In this document: piece by piece, positions 15,531 through 25,353 of the stretch
Layout of the letters: each line of letters opens with the position of its first letter
Position numbering within the stretch: position 1 is the first letter of the stretch
From: Thiosocius sp049669185
GTDB taxonomy: Bacteria; Pseudomonadota; Gammaproteobacteria; Chromatiales; Chromatiaceae
Direction of reading: 5' to 3'
Length of the DNA stretch: 41,601 bases
Assembly: GCA_049669185.1 (NCBI GenBank)
Contig: JBATKF010000190.1
Coordinates: 1-41,601 of the forward strand
Made by a program: the position numbers and the translations under genes
Notes under the pieces: generated by a model
Seen by the model: only the letters and a program-made list of their open reading frames with translations
What the model was told of the DNA's origin: nothing
Databases searched by the model: none

Positions 15531-17183
15531 ATGGATAACGTCAGACTCTTGCTCTTCATGGCCTTGGCTTTCATCGGCATGCTGATCTATCAGGCATGGC
15601 AGCAAGACTACGGACCACGTAATCAAATCGCTGCCCAGCAGCCGGTTCAACCTTCGACTGTCTTTGGCGAAACCCCGGATGCGCCGCAACGCGCAGATAT
15701 CGACAGCGCCATGCCCAATCTGCCGGGCGAGACACCGGCGACTGCTGCCGCCAACGCACGTTTGATCAAAGTGCGCACCGACACCCTGGACCTGGCCATC
15801 GATACGCGCGGCGGCACCATCGTCGACGCCCGCCTGATGCAGTACCCGGTGGCGGTAAATCAACCAGACGTCAAATACCGCCTGCTCAGCCAGCGTCCCT
15901 CTGATTACTTCATCGCACAATCGGGGCTTCTGGGCGCGGACAAAGAACGCACGCCGACCCACGAGGCATTATTCTCCACAGAAGCAGAGCGCTATGAACT
16001 CGCCGAAGACGAGAATGAGCTCATCGTCGATCTGCACTGGCAGTCCGAAGATGGCGTCAAAGTCATCAAGCGATATACCTTTCGACGCGGAACCCACGCG
16101 GTACAGCTTGAGCACCTGGTCACCAATGGCTCCGATTCACCCTGGATCGGGCGCGAGTATCGGCAGCTTCAACGCGGCGAACCCGCCGATTCCGGGAACG
16201 CCTTCATGTACACCTACACCGGAGGTGCGATCTACAGCCAGGAAGACAAGTACCAGAAGTACGACTTCGAGGAACTCGGCGCGGGCCAACTCGATCGGGA
16301 TGTCATCGATGGCTGGATAGCGATGATCCAGCACTATTTTCTCGCTGCGATCGTACCGCCGCGTGGTGAACAGCAGCACTTCTACGGCAAACTTCTCGCC
16401 AACGGCCGGGCAGTGATAGGGGCCTACACCCCGGCCAAGAGTATCGATCCCGGTAACAGTGCTGATTTCACTGGCGTGTTGTTCATCGGCCCGAAACTGC
16501 AGGCGGAGCTGGAACAGCTCGCACAGGGCCTGGATCTCACCGTCGACTACGGTTGGCTGGTGTTCATTGCCAAGCCGATGTATTGGGTGCTGGAACAGAT
16601 TTATGCACTGGTCCACAACTGGGGCTGGACGATCATCATCTTCACCATCCTGATCAAGCTGGCCTTCTTCAAGCTGTCCGAGACCAGCTACCGCTCGATG
16701 GCGAATATGCGCAAGCTGACGCCGCGTATCCAGGCGCTTAAAGATCGTTATGGCGACGATAAGCAGCGCATGCAGCAGGCAATGATGGAGATGTACAAGA
16801 CTGAGAAGATAAACCCCCTCGGCGGCTGTCTTCCGATGCTGGTTCAGATCCCGTTTTTCATTGCGTTGTACTGGGTTCTCTTGGAGAGCGTAGAGCTACG
16901 CCAGGCACCCTGGATCCTGTGGATCGATGACCTGTCGATCAAAGACCCCTACTTTGTGCTGCCTTTGATTATGGGCGTCTCGATGTTTGTGCAGCAGAAA
17001 CTCAATCCACCACCACCGGATCCAATGCAGGCCAAGATCCTGATGTTCCTGCCGGTGGTTTTTACGGTGATGTTTGCCTTCTTCCCCTCGGGTCTGGTGC
17101 TGTACTGGGTGGTCAACAACTTATTGTCTATTGCACAACAGTGGGTGATCACCAAGCGCATCGAAGAAGGCGCAAAGGCCTGA
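15531..17183 (+). CDS. yidC: Membrane protein insertase YidC
   Basis: YidC inserts and folds inner-membrane proteins alone or with SecYEG. One known client is the ATP synthase c subunit, encoded further along. The 550-residue protein has the Gram-negative layout: an N-terminal membrane anchor (MDNVRLLLFMALAFIGMLIYQAW), a large periplasmic beta-sandwich (about residues 60-340), then five membrane segments. The catalytic core includes LIKLAFFKLSETSYRSMANM with the groove arginine. The ATG at 15531 begins the anchor; an upstream TTG would add 13 unlikely residues. It lies 103 bases after rnpA and 6 bases before mnmE. Confidence 0.97.
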   Translation: MDNVRLLLFMALAFIGMLIYQAWQQDYGPRNQIAAQQPVQPSTVFGETPDAPQRADIDSAMPNLPGETPATAAANARLIKVRTDTLDLAIDTRGGTIVDARLMQYPVAVNQPDVKYRLLSQRPSDYFIAQSGLLGADKERTPTHEALFSTEAERYELAEDENELIVDLHWQSEDGVKVIKRYTFRRGTHAVQLEHLVTNGSDSPWIGREYRQLQRGEPADSGNAFMYTYTGGAIYSQEDKYQKYDFEELGAGQLDRDVIDGWIAMIQHYFLAAIVPPRGEQQHFYGKLLANGRAVIGAYTPAKSIDPGNSADFTGVLFIGPKLQAELEQLAQGLDLTVDYGWLVFIAKPMYWVLEQIYALVHNWGWTIIIFTILIKLAFFKLSETSYRSMANMRKLTPRIQALKDRYGDDKQRMQQAMMEMYKTEKINPLGGCLPMLVQIPFFIALYWVLLESVELRQAPWILWIDDLSIKDPYFVLPLIMGVSMFVQQKLNPPPPDPMQAKILMFLPVVFTVMFAFFPSGLVLYWVVNNLLSIAQQWVITKRIEEGAKA

Positions 17184-17189
17184 GCCGGC

Positions 17190-18545
17190 GTGTTGGCCGA
17201 TCTGGCTGCCGATACCATCGCTGCAATTGCGACACCCCCTGGCCGCGGCGGTGTCGGTATCGTGCGGATCTCCGGCGTGGGAGCGCAGCTGGTTGCCCAA
17301 GGCGTGCTAGGCCGGCTGCCCGGGCCCCGCGAAGCGCATTACGGAGCCTTCTTCGATTCGCAGCAACAGCCGATCGATTGGGGTATTGCGCTGTACTTCA
17401 GGGCGCCCGCATCCTTCACCGGCGAAGATGTGCTCGAGTTGCACGGCCACGGCGGGCCGGTGGTGCTCGATCTTCTGCTGCGACGGGTGGTCGAACTGGG
17501 CGCGCGGCTTGCGGCGCCGGGGGAATTCTCCCGCCGCGCTTTCATGAACGACAAACTCGATCTCGCGCAGGCCGAGGCGATCGCCGACCTCATTGAAAGC
17601 CAGACGCAGGCCGCGGCGCGTTCTGCGGTCCGCTCGCTCAGCGGTCGCTTCTCCGAGTTGATTTATGCCCTGGTCGGCGACATTACGCGCCTGCGGGTAT
17701 ATGTCGAGGCCGCCATCGACTTTCCCGAGGAGGAGATCGATTTCCTCGCAGATAGCCATGTCGAGACGGAACTCCTCGGCCTGATCGAACGAGTCCTCGA
17801 GCTGTCGCGCAAAGCGCATATCGGCAGGCTGCTGCGCGACGGTATGACGCTGGTCATCGCCGGGCTCCCCAACGCCGGCAAATCCAGCCTGATGAATGCG
17901 TTGACCGGCCAAGACAGCGCCATCGTAACCGATGTCCCGGGCACCACCCGTGACGTGCTGCGTGAACAGATCGATATCGACGGACTCCCAGTCCACATCG
18001 TTGACACTGCCGGATTGCGCGAGGTCAACGACGACGTGGAGCGTGAGGGCGTACGCCGTGCGCGCCACGAAATCACCCGCGCTGATCATGCACTGTGGGT
18101 GTTCGACGCTTACCAAGATCCCGATGCGCTTGGACTGGCGAATGCCGACCTGCCGGATACCTTGGCAGTCACCAGGGTGCGTAACAAGGCCGATCTGGTC
18201 GATGCCCCGATCGGACGCCATGACCAAAAAGGGATGCCGGAGATCAGCCTATCGGCCAAGACAGGTGCGGGCGTGGATGTCTTGCGCGACTATCTCAAGG
18301 GACTGGTGGCCTACGATGGCGCGGCCGAAGGTGACTTCAGTGCGCGTCGCCGCCATCTCGATGCAATAGCAAGGGCCCAGGCAGCGCTGCTTGCCGGGCA
18401 AGAAGCCTTGGCGAAGGGCCGGTCGGGCGAGCTATTGGCCGAAGACCTCCGCCAGGCACAGCTCGCGTTGTCCGAGATTATCGGCGAGTTTAGCGCCGAC
18501 GACCTGCTTGGCGAGATATTCAGCAGTTTCTGTATCGGTAAGTGA
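17190..18545 (+). CDS. mnmE: tRNA modification GTPase MnmE
   Basis: MnmE and MnmG together add the (carboxymethyl)aminomethyl group to wobble U34 of certain tRNAs. The 451-residue protein has the N-terminal folate-binding domain (DTIAAIATPPGRGGVGIVRISG), the helical domain, and the inserted G domain with G1 GLPNAGKSSLMNAL, the K-loop region TDVPGTTRDVL and G3 DTAGLRE. It ends in the invariant FCIGK. The start is a GTG at 17190, six bases after yidC. Its partner mnmG lies about 4 kb downstream beyond an opposite-strand module. Confidence 0.97.
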   Translation: MLADLAADTIAAIATPPGRGGVGIVRISGVGAQLVAQGVLGRLPGPREAHYGAFFDSQQQPIDWGIALYFRAPASFTGEDVLELHGHGGPVVLDLLLRRVVELGARLAAPGEFSRRAFMNDKLDLAQAEAIADLIESQTQAAARSAVRSLSGRFSELIYALVGDITRLRVYVEAAIDFPEEEIDFLADSHVETELLGLIERVLELSRKAHIGRLLRDGMTLVIAGLPNAGKSSLMNALTGQDSAIVTDVPGTTRDVLREQIDIDGLPVHIVDTAGLREVNDDVEREGVRRARHEITRADHALWVFDAYQDPDALGLANADLPDTLAVTRVRNKADLVDAPIGRHDQKGMPEISLSAKTGAGVDVLRDYLKGLVAYDGAAEGDFSARRRHLDAIARAQAALLAGQEALAKGRSGELLAEDLRQAQLALSEIIGEFSADDLLGEIFSSFCIGK

Positions 18546-18606
18546 GTCCGCCTGTGGGGTGCGCGCCCGCACATTCGAGCCGAGGAAATCGGGCGAGATA
18601 TGCAGG

Positions 18607-20580
18607 CTAGTTCGACTTGAGCCTGAGTCGGGCGATGCGTCTGCGGAGTGCGCCGACTTGCCGCTGGTTCCCACTCTGCCCATAGCGCAGCTGAATATAC
18701 ATCCGGTTGATCGCCAGCAATTGATTACGGGCCTGCGGGAAGGACTCGGCCGCCACGGCACAGATCGTATCCGGACCCTGCCACGGTGGCGCCCTGACAC
18801 CGGCATGCTGGAGTTTGTGCAACAGTCTCTGCCACAGGGCGGGCAGCGGATCCTGAGTCCGCCCGCGCGGCAACTGCGCAACGATGTAGACTAGCGTGAT
18901 CGCCAATGCGCCGCCGATCGTCATTGTAAGGATCAGCCCCAGGCCTTTGACGTCGCGGAGTCCAAGCATCTCGAGCAGGCTGCTTTGGCGATCGGCGGTG
19001 AAGCCTACTACCCAACGGTGCCATCCCAGATCGACGGCGTCCGCCAGCCACGCCGCATTGCGCCAGAGTGCGCCGATCATGCCTGGGTCATCGATGCTGA
19101 AGACGACCTGGTCGCTGTTCTGCGATAACGCTGTGTTGATCGACTGCTCGATCCGCTCGGGGGCCACGGCGGCCGTCGGATCCACGCGCCACCAACCGAG
19201 CTTAGGCAGCCAGACCTCGGCCCAGGCATGGGCGTCGGACTGGCGTACCACCCAGTGGTCGGCATGCGGATTCTTCTCGCCGCCCTGATAGCCGAGAACC
19301 ACTCGGGAAGGGATGCCGGCGACGCGCATCAAAAGCGCAAAACTCCCGGCATAGTGCTCGCAGAAACCGCGCCGTGTCTCGAACAGAAACTGATCGACGA
19401 CATCACCCCGCAGCTCCCCGGGCGCCAGCGTGTACACGAAGGGCTGCTCGCGGAAATAGGCCAGCGCCTGTTGCACCACCTGCAGTGGTTGTTGCGGATC
19501 ACTCGCCGCGCGCCAGGTGTCCACCAGCTCGCCGACCCTGGGTGAGACCTGGGCCGGCAACTGAAGGCCCATGTCCCGCTCGGGCTCGCTCAAATGCTGC
19601 ATGCGAAACGCGGGATCAGAGCCCGCACGGTAGGTGTGCCGCTGATTGACCCGCTGCGTACCCACCAAGCTGTAGTTGCTGTTGAGCAGGGCTGCAGCAG
19701 GCTTATCGGTCACGACGTCCAGTCCGAACAACCAATATTCGCCGGTAGGCTCGAGTGTTACCTCATAGTCGATGGGCTGCGAAGCGCCTGGGCCTGGCGG
19801 CAGCGCACGCGCAGAGTGTCGCCCGGCCGTCCAGCGTTGACCATCGGTGTGCCAGAGTACCGGCCCACGCCAGTAGCGTTCATCCGGTTTCGGGGATTCG
19901 CCGAAGAAACGCACCCGAAAGGCGGTCTCGTTCGATTGACTGAGCCTGCCGATATCGCCGAGGCTCATGTCGTCACTGATGCCGGTGACCGCGCTGGATA
20001 CATTGACGCCCCACAGCGGATCACTCAGACGCGGGAACAGCAGGAAGACCACCAGCGCCAGCGGCAGCGCACCGGCGAGCATCGCCAAGGTATTACGCAG
20101 CTGTAGACGCAATTCGAGATTTACCCGGCTGAGTCCGACCTGAATCGACATCAACGCGATCACCCCCGCGAACAGATAGATAGCCAGCGGGAGCGACTGG
20201 TCGTAAAGAAACTGTGTCAGTACCAGAAAATAACCAAGGAACACCGCGACGTGGATATCCCGCCGAGCCCGCAGCTCGAGCAGCTTCAGCCCTAACATCA
20301 CGATCAGTAGCGCGGTCCCGGCAAGACGGCCGTCGGCCACGTGGGTTGTTGCCACCACCAGCGCCATCGCGGCAATCATCAGGAGCATCAGCAGCCATCG
20401 ACGCGGCATCACCTCGGGTTGTCGCTGTGCGATCAGGCGCCACAGCGTGGCGATGTAGAAGAATGCGAGTACCAGCGGGTTGAGGTTTGCGGCATGCGGC
20501 GCCACCAACGCACCGAGCAGCAGCAACAGCGCGGTGAGTAGGCGCGCCGGTATCGGCAGGCTGGCCAGCGCGTCACGCAT
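18607..20580 (-). CDS. Membrane transglutaminase-like protein (TgpA/DUF3488 family)
   Basis: The 657-residue protein begins with about six hydrophobic segments (residues 10-190), then a periplasmic transglutaminase core. The catalytic triad is visible as Cys in RRGFCEHYAGSFA, His in DAHAWAEVW and Asp in WWRVDPTAAV. A further membrane segment is followed by a C-terminal cytoplasmic tail. TgpA of Pseudomonas is an essential periplasmic-facing transglutaminase; the true substrate is not established. The ATG at 20580 overlaps the end of the DUF58 gene by 8 bases, so it is the last gene of a MoxR-DUF58-transglutaminase operon. It converges on mnmE. Confidence 0.9.
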   Translation of the reverse strand: MRDALASLPIPARLLTALLLLLGALVAPHAANLNPLVLAFFYIATLWRLIAQRQPEVMPRRWLLMLLMIAAMALVVATTHVADGRLAGTALLIVMLGLKLLELRARRDIHVAVFLGYFLVLTQFLYDQSLPLAIYLFAGVIALMSIQVGLSRVNLELRLQLRNTLAMLAGALPLALVVFLLFPRLSDPLWGVNVSSAVTGISDDMSLGDIGRLSQSNETAFRVRFFGESPKPDERYWRGPVLWHTDGQRWTAGRHSARALPPGPGASQPIDYEVTLEPTGEYWLFGLDVVTDKPAAALLNSNYSLVGTQRVNQRHTYRAGSDPAFRMQHLSEPERDMGLQLPAQVSPRVGELVDTWRAASDPQQPLQVVQQALAYFREQPFVYTLAPGELRGDVVDQFLFETRRGFCEHYAGSFALLMRVAGIPSRVVLGYQGGEKNPHADHWVVRQSDAHAWAEVWLPKLGWWRVDPTAAVAPERIEQSINTALSQNSDQVVFSIDDPGMIGALWRNAAWLADAVDLGWHRWVVGFTADRQSSLLEMLGLRDVKGLGLILTMTIGGALAITLVYIVAQLPRGRTQDPLPALWQRLLHKLQHAGVRAPPWQGPDTICAVAAESFPQARNQLLAINRMYIQLRYGQSGNQRQVGALRRRIARLRLKSN

Positions 20581-21511
20581 GGTCCGCACCGAACAGCGCA
20601 AGATGACGCAGACACTGATGGCGATGTGCAGGTCCGCTCGCCGGCTGGAACACACCCTCCGGGGTCCTCAGGCCATACCGTCTGCCGCCGGCCTCCGCGT
20701 CGATAATGGCGCGCGCCAAGGCCGAGATACGTGACTCGGTATCGCGGCCCGGTGCCTGTTGCCAATCGATCCAGACCGGCGCAGTCGCCTGTCCGCTGAA
20801 CATTCGGGTATTCAGGCCGCGATCGCGCGCGTAGCTCTTCCAGTCTATCTGCGAGGGCTGATCGCCCGGCCGATAGCCTCGCAACCCCATGAAATCATCG
20901 TTGCCACTCCCGAACTCCCCACTCAGCGTGTCCTCACCCTCGCCGCCGGTGGGTGTCCAGGGTTCGCCGGGCCTGGGATAGACCAAGATCGGCCGATCGC
21001 ATTCGAGGTAACACCAGGCGCGAAAAAGGCCGAGCGGATACCGGGTGCTGATCACCAGGCGCCCGAGCCGTTGCAGGCCGCGCGGCATCCCCGCCAAAGC
21101 GAGAGTGCGCGCCTGGCGCCCGCTGCCGGCACGCAGGTCCAACAGGACCGGCTCGCTGTCTTCGAACATCAGTTGAATCGCGGGGCGTTCGCGCTCGTCC
21201 ATGTCCAGCTCGACGAGAAACTGGCCAGGTTCCTCGGCGAACACGGCGGGCGCGCCCTGGCAGACCAGGCGCAGGCCGCGCAGGTTGCGCCAGGTCAGAT
21301 AGATCGCATTGCTGGCCAGACCGGCCAACAGGAAGGTCAACAGATGGGCGGGGTTGTTGCCGTAGTTGACTGCGCCCAGCAGCATCAGGAACAACAGGAC
21401 GCCAAAGATCAGACCGTAGCGGGTTGGCAAGATATAGATGCGGCGACTATTGATCTGCGCGTGACCGGCGGCAGATGCCTGCTCGATGCGCAGAAAGTCT
21501 GTCAGCCTCAT
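20573..21511 (-). CDS. DUF58 domain membrane protein
   Basis: The 312-residue protein has two N-terminal hydrophobic segments (about residues 27-75). The DUF58 signature GLRGYRPGDQPSQIDWKSYA, with the conserved GD and DW, lies around residues 210-230. DUF58 proteins resemble von Willebrand A domain proteins and are nearly always encoded with MoxR ATPases; their biochemical role is poorly known. Here it sits between moxR (24 bases upstream) and the transglutaminase gene (8-base overlap), which supports one functional complex at the membrane. Confidence 0.9.
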   Translation of the reverse strand: MRLTDFLRIEQASAAGHAQINSRRIYILPTRYGLIFGVLLFLMLLGAVNYGNNPAHLLTFLLAGLASNAIYLTWRNLRGLRLVCQGAPAVFAEEPGQFLVELDMDERERPAIQLMFEDSEPVLLDLRAGSGRQARTLALAGMPRGLQRLGRLVISTRYPLGLFRAWCYLECDRPILVYPRPGEPWTPTGGEGEDTLSGEFGSGNDDFMGLRGYRPGDQPSQIDWKSYARDRGLNTRMFSGQATAPVWIDWQQAPGRDTESRISALARAIIDAEAGGRRYGLRTPEGVFQPASGPAHRHQCLRHLALFGADHA

Positions 21512-21535
21512 GTCGAGCCTGCTGCAGTCATGCGC

Positions 21536-22480
21536 TCAGGGAATGGCTACGCTCGTAATGAGCTGTTCGATGGGGTCAGTGCCGTCACCATCCAACCAGG
21601 TCAGACGATGGCCGGCCACGCTCGGCAAAACCGCTTGCACGTCTTCCGGGACAACCTGCGCCCGGCCATCGATCATCGCCCAGGCACGGGCGGCGCGCAG
21701 CAGCGCGAGCCCGGCGCGCGGCGACAGACCGAGTTCCCAGCGCGGTGAGGCGCGCGTGGCCGCAAGCAGCGCCTGGACATAGTCGAGCAGTGCGGGCGCG
21801 ACATAGACGTTTTCGACATGTGCCTGCCACGCCTGCAATGTCGGTGGGTCAATGCGCGCCGACACCTCCTTGAGCATCACACGGCGGTCGCCGCCGTCCA
21901 ATAGCGTTCGCTCGGCTGCAGGATCCGGGTAGCCGAGGCTTATGCGCATCAGGAAGCGATCGAGCTGGGATTCCGGCAGCCCGAAGGTACCTATCTGGGT
22001 CCGTGGGTTCTGAGTAGCGATCACGAAGAACGGCTCCGGCAGCTCGCGTGTCTCGCCATCGGCCGTTACCTGGCGTTCCTCCATAGCCTCGAGTAGCGCA
22101 CTCTGGGTCTTCGGTGTGGCACGGTTGATCTCGTCGGCCAGGACCAGCTGGGCGAATACGGGCCCCGGATGGAAGTGAAAGCAGCCCTCCTCGCGGTCGT
22201 AGATCGACACACCGAGAATATCGGCGGGCAGCATGTCCGCAGTGAACTGGACGCGCTGAAAATTCAGGCCGAGCAGCCGGGCCAGCAGATGCGCCAGTGT
22301 CGTCTTGCCCACGCCAGGTACATCCTCGATCAATAGATGCCCGCCGGCCAGCAGACAGGTCAGTGCGAGGCGCAGGGTCTCCTGCTTACCGACAATCAGT
22401 CTGCCAGCGTCCTCCAGGACCTGGCGCAGGATGGCGCCATCACCGGGTGCCACGGAGGAATTCAATGCGCCTTCGTGCAT
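21536..22480 (-). CDS. MoxR-family AAA+ ATPase
   Basis: MoxR ATPases act as chaperones, usually for a DUF58/VWA partner encoded beside them. The 314-residue protein has Walker A EDVPGVGKTTLA near residue 55, the pore-region sequence FTADMLPADILGVS, Walker B LVLADEINRATPKTQSALLE and the sensor FVIATQNP, followed by the lid domain. It is the first gene of the three-gene minus-strand module. Its target is not evident from sequence. Confidence 0.93.
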   Translation of the reverse strand: MHEGALNSSVAPGDGAILRQVLEDAGRLIVGKQETLRLALTCLLAGGHLLIEDVPGVGKTTLAHLLARLLGLNFQRVQFTADMLPADILGVSIYDREEGCFHFHPGPVFAQLVLADEINRATPKTQSALLEAMEERQVTADGETRELPEPFFVIATQNPRTQIGTFGLPESQLDRFLMRISLGYPDPAAERTLLDGGDRRVMLKEVSARIDPPTLQAWQAHVENVYVAPALLDYVQALLAATRASPRWELGLSPRAGLALLRAARAWAMIDGRAQVVPEDVQAVLPSVAGHRLTWLDGDGTDPIEQLITSVAIP

Positions 22481-22633
22481 TCGTAGTTTGCTCTTTGCTG
22501 ATGACCGACAGCCAGACTATCGGCTAGCCTACCCGATTCTCCAGTCTAACAACCCCCGGCTGCGTAGTGATCTGATCGGCAGTCTGATCACGCGCAAAAT
22601 GGTGGCAGTTACCCGGGTAGAGTGCGATTCGAC

Positions 22634-22639
22634 TACAAT
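22634..22639 (+). promoter_or_regulatory. Possible -10 element for mnmG
   Basis: TACAAT lies 84 bases before mnmG in the 242-base divergent gap with moxR. The -35 region is weak (TTACCC at 19-base spacing). The rest of the gap holds no visible gene. Confidence 0.3.
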
Positions 22640-22722
22640 CAGCCTCTGACTTCTCTGTCCCCAGGTCGAAAGGCGCGGCGGTCTGCGCCCATGCCGGCCT
22701 AGTTCATCTAGAGGGTCCTTGG

Positions 22723-24609
22723 ATGCTCCATGCAAAGGTCTACGACGTAATCGTAGTCGGCGGCGGCCATGCCGGTACCGAGGCGGCGCTGGCGGCCGCG
22801 CGCATCGGGGTCAAGACGCTCTTGCTTTCGCACAGCATCGAGACGCTCGGCGCGATGAGCTGTAATCCGGCCATCGGCGGCATCGGCAAAGGTCACCTGG
22901 TGCGCGAGGTCGATGCCCTGGGTGGCTTGATGGCTCGTGCTTCCGACCGTGCCGGAATTCAGTTCCGTACGCTGAATTCCAGAAAAGGTCCTGCGGTGCG
23001 CGCGACCCGTGCGCAGGCCGACCGTGCGCTGTACAAGGCGGCGGTGCGCGATGCGCTGCAGAACGAGCCAAACCTCGACTTGTTCCAGCAGGCGGTCGAC
23101 GATCTGATCGTCGAGGGCGAGCGCGTCACAGGTGTGGTCACCCAGATGGGTCTGCGCTTTCGTGCCAGTGCCGTGATACTGACCGTCGGCACCTTTCTTG
23201 GCGGACGCATCCATATTGGTCTGGAAAATTATCAGGGAGGGCGCGCCGGTGATCCGCCGAGCAATGCGCTGTCCCGCCGGCTGCGCGAGCTACCGTTCGC
23301 TGTCGAGCGTCTGAAGACCGGGACGCCACCACGTATCGACAGGCGCACGATCGATTATTCACGGCTCGCGTTGCAACCCGGCGACGACCCGGAGCCGGTG
23401 TTTTCCTTCATGGGCTGCCGAGCCGAGCATCCCCGCCAGGTGCCCTGTCACATCACCCGCACCAATGCGCGCACGCACGAGGTAATTCGCGGCGGCATGT
23501 CGCGCTCGCCGATGTATACGGGTGTGATCGAGGGTGTAGGTCCGAGGTATTGTCCGTCGATCGAAGACAAAGTGGTGCGCTTTGCGGACAAGGATTCGCA
23601 CCAGATCTTTATAGAACCCGAGGGTCTCACGAGTATCGAGGTCTATCCCAATGGGATCTCCACGTCGCTGCCGTTCGACGTGCAGTGGGAGTTGGTGCGC
23701 TCGATGCGTGGTCTTGAGGATGCGCGCATAACCCGGCCGGGTTATGCCATCGAGTATGATTTTTTCGACCCCCGCGACCTGAGGTCCTCGTTGGAGACGA
23801 AGTTCATTCAGGGCCTGTTCTTTGCCGGGCAGATCAACGGCACCACTGGCTATGAAGAGGCCGCCGCGCAGGGCCTGCTGGCCGGATTGAATGCGGCGCG
23901 CCAGGTACAGCAGCGCGACAGCTGGTCGCCGCGTCGCGACGAGGCCTATCTCGGCGTACTGGTCGATGATCTCACCACCCGCGGCACGAGCGAGCCGTAT
24001 CGCATGTTCACGTCACGCGCCGAGTTCCGTCTGATGCTGCGCGAGGACAACGCCGATCTGCGTCTCACCGAAACAGGGCGCGCCATGGGGCTGATAGACG
24101 ACGTTCGATGGGCGTTTTTCGAGCGTAAACGCGAGGCCATCGAGCGCGAGCAGCAACGCCTGCGTGATACTTGGGTGCGCCCGGATGATCTGACGTCGGC
24201 AGGTGCCCCGGAGCTTGGCGACGACCCACTGCGCAGGCCGTCGCGGGCCCTGGATCTGCTGAACCGGCCGGGTGCCGATTACCCCAAGGTCTGCGCGATC
24301 CCGAGTGTCGGCGCGGCCGATATCGACCGCGATCTGCGCGATCAGGTCGCTGAGCAGGTAGAGATCCAGGCCAAGTACTCGGGATACATCGAGCGCCAGC
24401 GTGTCGAAGTGGAACGGACACGCCGGGCCGAGGCGATCCGCCTGCCGGTCACGCTGGATTACGCGCGCGTGAAGGGGCTGTCGGCGGAGGTCAGTGAGAA
24501 GCTGTCACGCCACCGGCCTGAGACCATTGGACAGGCCGGCCGCATCCCGGGGGTCACGCCGGCGGCAGTATCACTGCTGATGATCCATCTGAAGAAGCGA
24601 TCCGCCTGA
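22723..24609 (+). CDS. mnmG: tRNA uridine-5-carboxymethylaminomethyl modification enzyme MnmG
   Basis: MnmG is the FAD-dependent partner of MnmE in wobble-uridine modification. The 628 residues match the long MnmG form. The dinucleotide-binding motif VVGGGHAGTEAALAAARIG lies at residues 7-25. Typical segments follow: AMSCNPAIGGIGKGHLVREV, RTLNSRKGPAVRATRAQADR, PRYCPSIEDKVVRF and GQINGTTGYEEAAAQGL. The C-terminal helical domain contacts MnmE. It opens the mnmG-rsmG-parA-parB segment, although a minus-strand gene sits between mnmG and rsmG. Confidence 0.97.
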   Translation: MLHAKVYDVIVVGGGHAGTEAALAAARIGVKTLLLSHSIETLGAMSCNPAIGGIGKGHLVREVDALGGLMARASDRAGIQFRTLNSRKGPAVRATRAQADRALYKAAVRDALQNEPNLDLFQQAVDDLIVEGERVTGVVTQMGLRFRASAVILTVGTFLGGRIHIGLENYQGGRAGDPPSNALSRRLRELPFAVERLKTGTPPRIDRRTIDYSRLALQPGDDPEPVFSFMGCRAEHPRQVPCHITRTNARTHEVIRGGMSRSPMYTGVIEGVGPRYCPSIEDKVVRFADKDSHQIFIEPEGLTSIEVYPNGISTSLPFDVQWELVRSMRGLEDARITRPGYAIEYDFFDPRDLRSSLETKFIQGLFFAGQINGTTGYEEAAAQGLLAGLNAARQVQQRDSWSPRRDEAYLGVLVDDLTTRGTSEPYRMFTSRAEFRLMLREDNADLRLTETGRAMGLIDDVRWAFFERKREAIEREQQRLRDTWVRPDDLTSAGAPELGDDPLRRPSRALDLLNRPGADYPKVCAIPSVGAADIDRDLRDQVAEQVEIQAKYSGYIERQRVEVERTRRAEAIRLPVTLDYARVKGLSAEVSEKLSRHRPETIGQAGRIPGVTPAAVSLLMIHLKKRSA

Positions 24610-24697
24610 TCGCAGTCTGTGCGTCATCGCGCATAGCACTGGTGCGGCCATCTCGCCGCGCTTCCCGAGACTTTCGTGCAATACCCAGTTACCCGGT

Positions 24698-25309
24698 CTA
24701 ACGGCGCTGTGCCTGCTTGCATGCAGGCCGTGCCAGGCAACGCATCAACCACCGGTTCAGATCGGGATAGTCTTTCAGCGGGACGCGCGCAGGTTTGCAC
24801 CAGGCGAACACTGCGGCGACATTCAAATCCGCCACGGTGAAGCGCTCTCCGACCAGATAGTCGCGACCCTGCAGGGCGCGATCGAGCACGCCAACGGGGG
24901 CCTGCAATACCCCAAGATTGCGACTGACCCGCGCCGGGTCGCGTTTCTCCTCGGGCAGCACCCGATTGTGCATCAATACGGTCAGCAGCGGGCGTTCGAC
25001 CTCGGTCATTACCCAGAAAGACCACTGCCAGGTCAGTGCCTCACCGGCAATGTCATCTGGCCACAGACCGGCTTCGGCCCCGTAGTTGCGCGCCAGATAG
25101 AGGTCGATGGCCATGGATTCCCACAACACCAGTTCGCCGTCTACCAGCGTGGGTACCCGGCCATTGGGGTTTAGCGCACGGAATCCCGGGTCATTCAGGT
25201 CATCGCCGCGGTAGTCGAGCCTCACGTGTTCGTATTCCACGCCCAGTTCCTCGAGCAGCCAAAGCGGCCGAAAGGCGCGCGACTGGGTAATGCCGTAGAT
25301 CCTGATCAT
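24698..25309 (-). CDS. Glutathione S-transferase-like protein
   Basis: The 203-residue protein has a thioredoxin-like N-terminal domain, with the cis-proline segment GRVPTLVDGELVLWESMAI including the glutathione-contacting E-S pair, and an all-alpha C-terminal domain (residues 88-195) with the N-capping motif FTVADLNVAA. GSTs conjugate glutathione or act as isomerases, peroxidases or stress proteins; the substrate is unknown. It is on the minus strand, convergent with mnmG and divergent from rsmG 44 bases away. This breaks the usual mnmG-rsmG adjacency and suggests a later insertion. Confidence 0.88.
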   Translation of the reverse strand: MIRIYGITQSRAFRPLWLLEELGVEYEHVRLDYRGDDLNDPGFRALNPNGRVPTLVDGELVLWESMAIDLYLARNYGAEAGLWPDDIAGEALTWQWSFWVMTEVERPLLTVLMHNRVLPEEKRDPARVSRNLGVLQAPVGVLDRALQGRDYLVGERFTVADLNVAAVFAWCKPARVPLKDYPDLNRWLMRCLARPACKQAQRR

Positions 25310-25353
25310 GGTTGCCGCTTCCGCTTATCGGGCCTTGATCTTACACTGATCGC

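Noticed and set aside
18559..18572. Hairpin GTGCG-CGCC-CGCAC between mnmE and the transglutaminase gene
   Set aside because: The stem is only five base pairs and no T-run follows on either strand, so I do not call a terminator.
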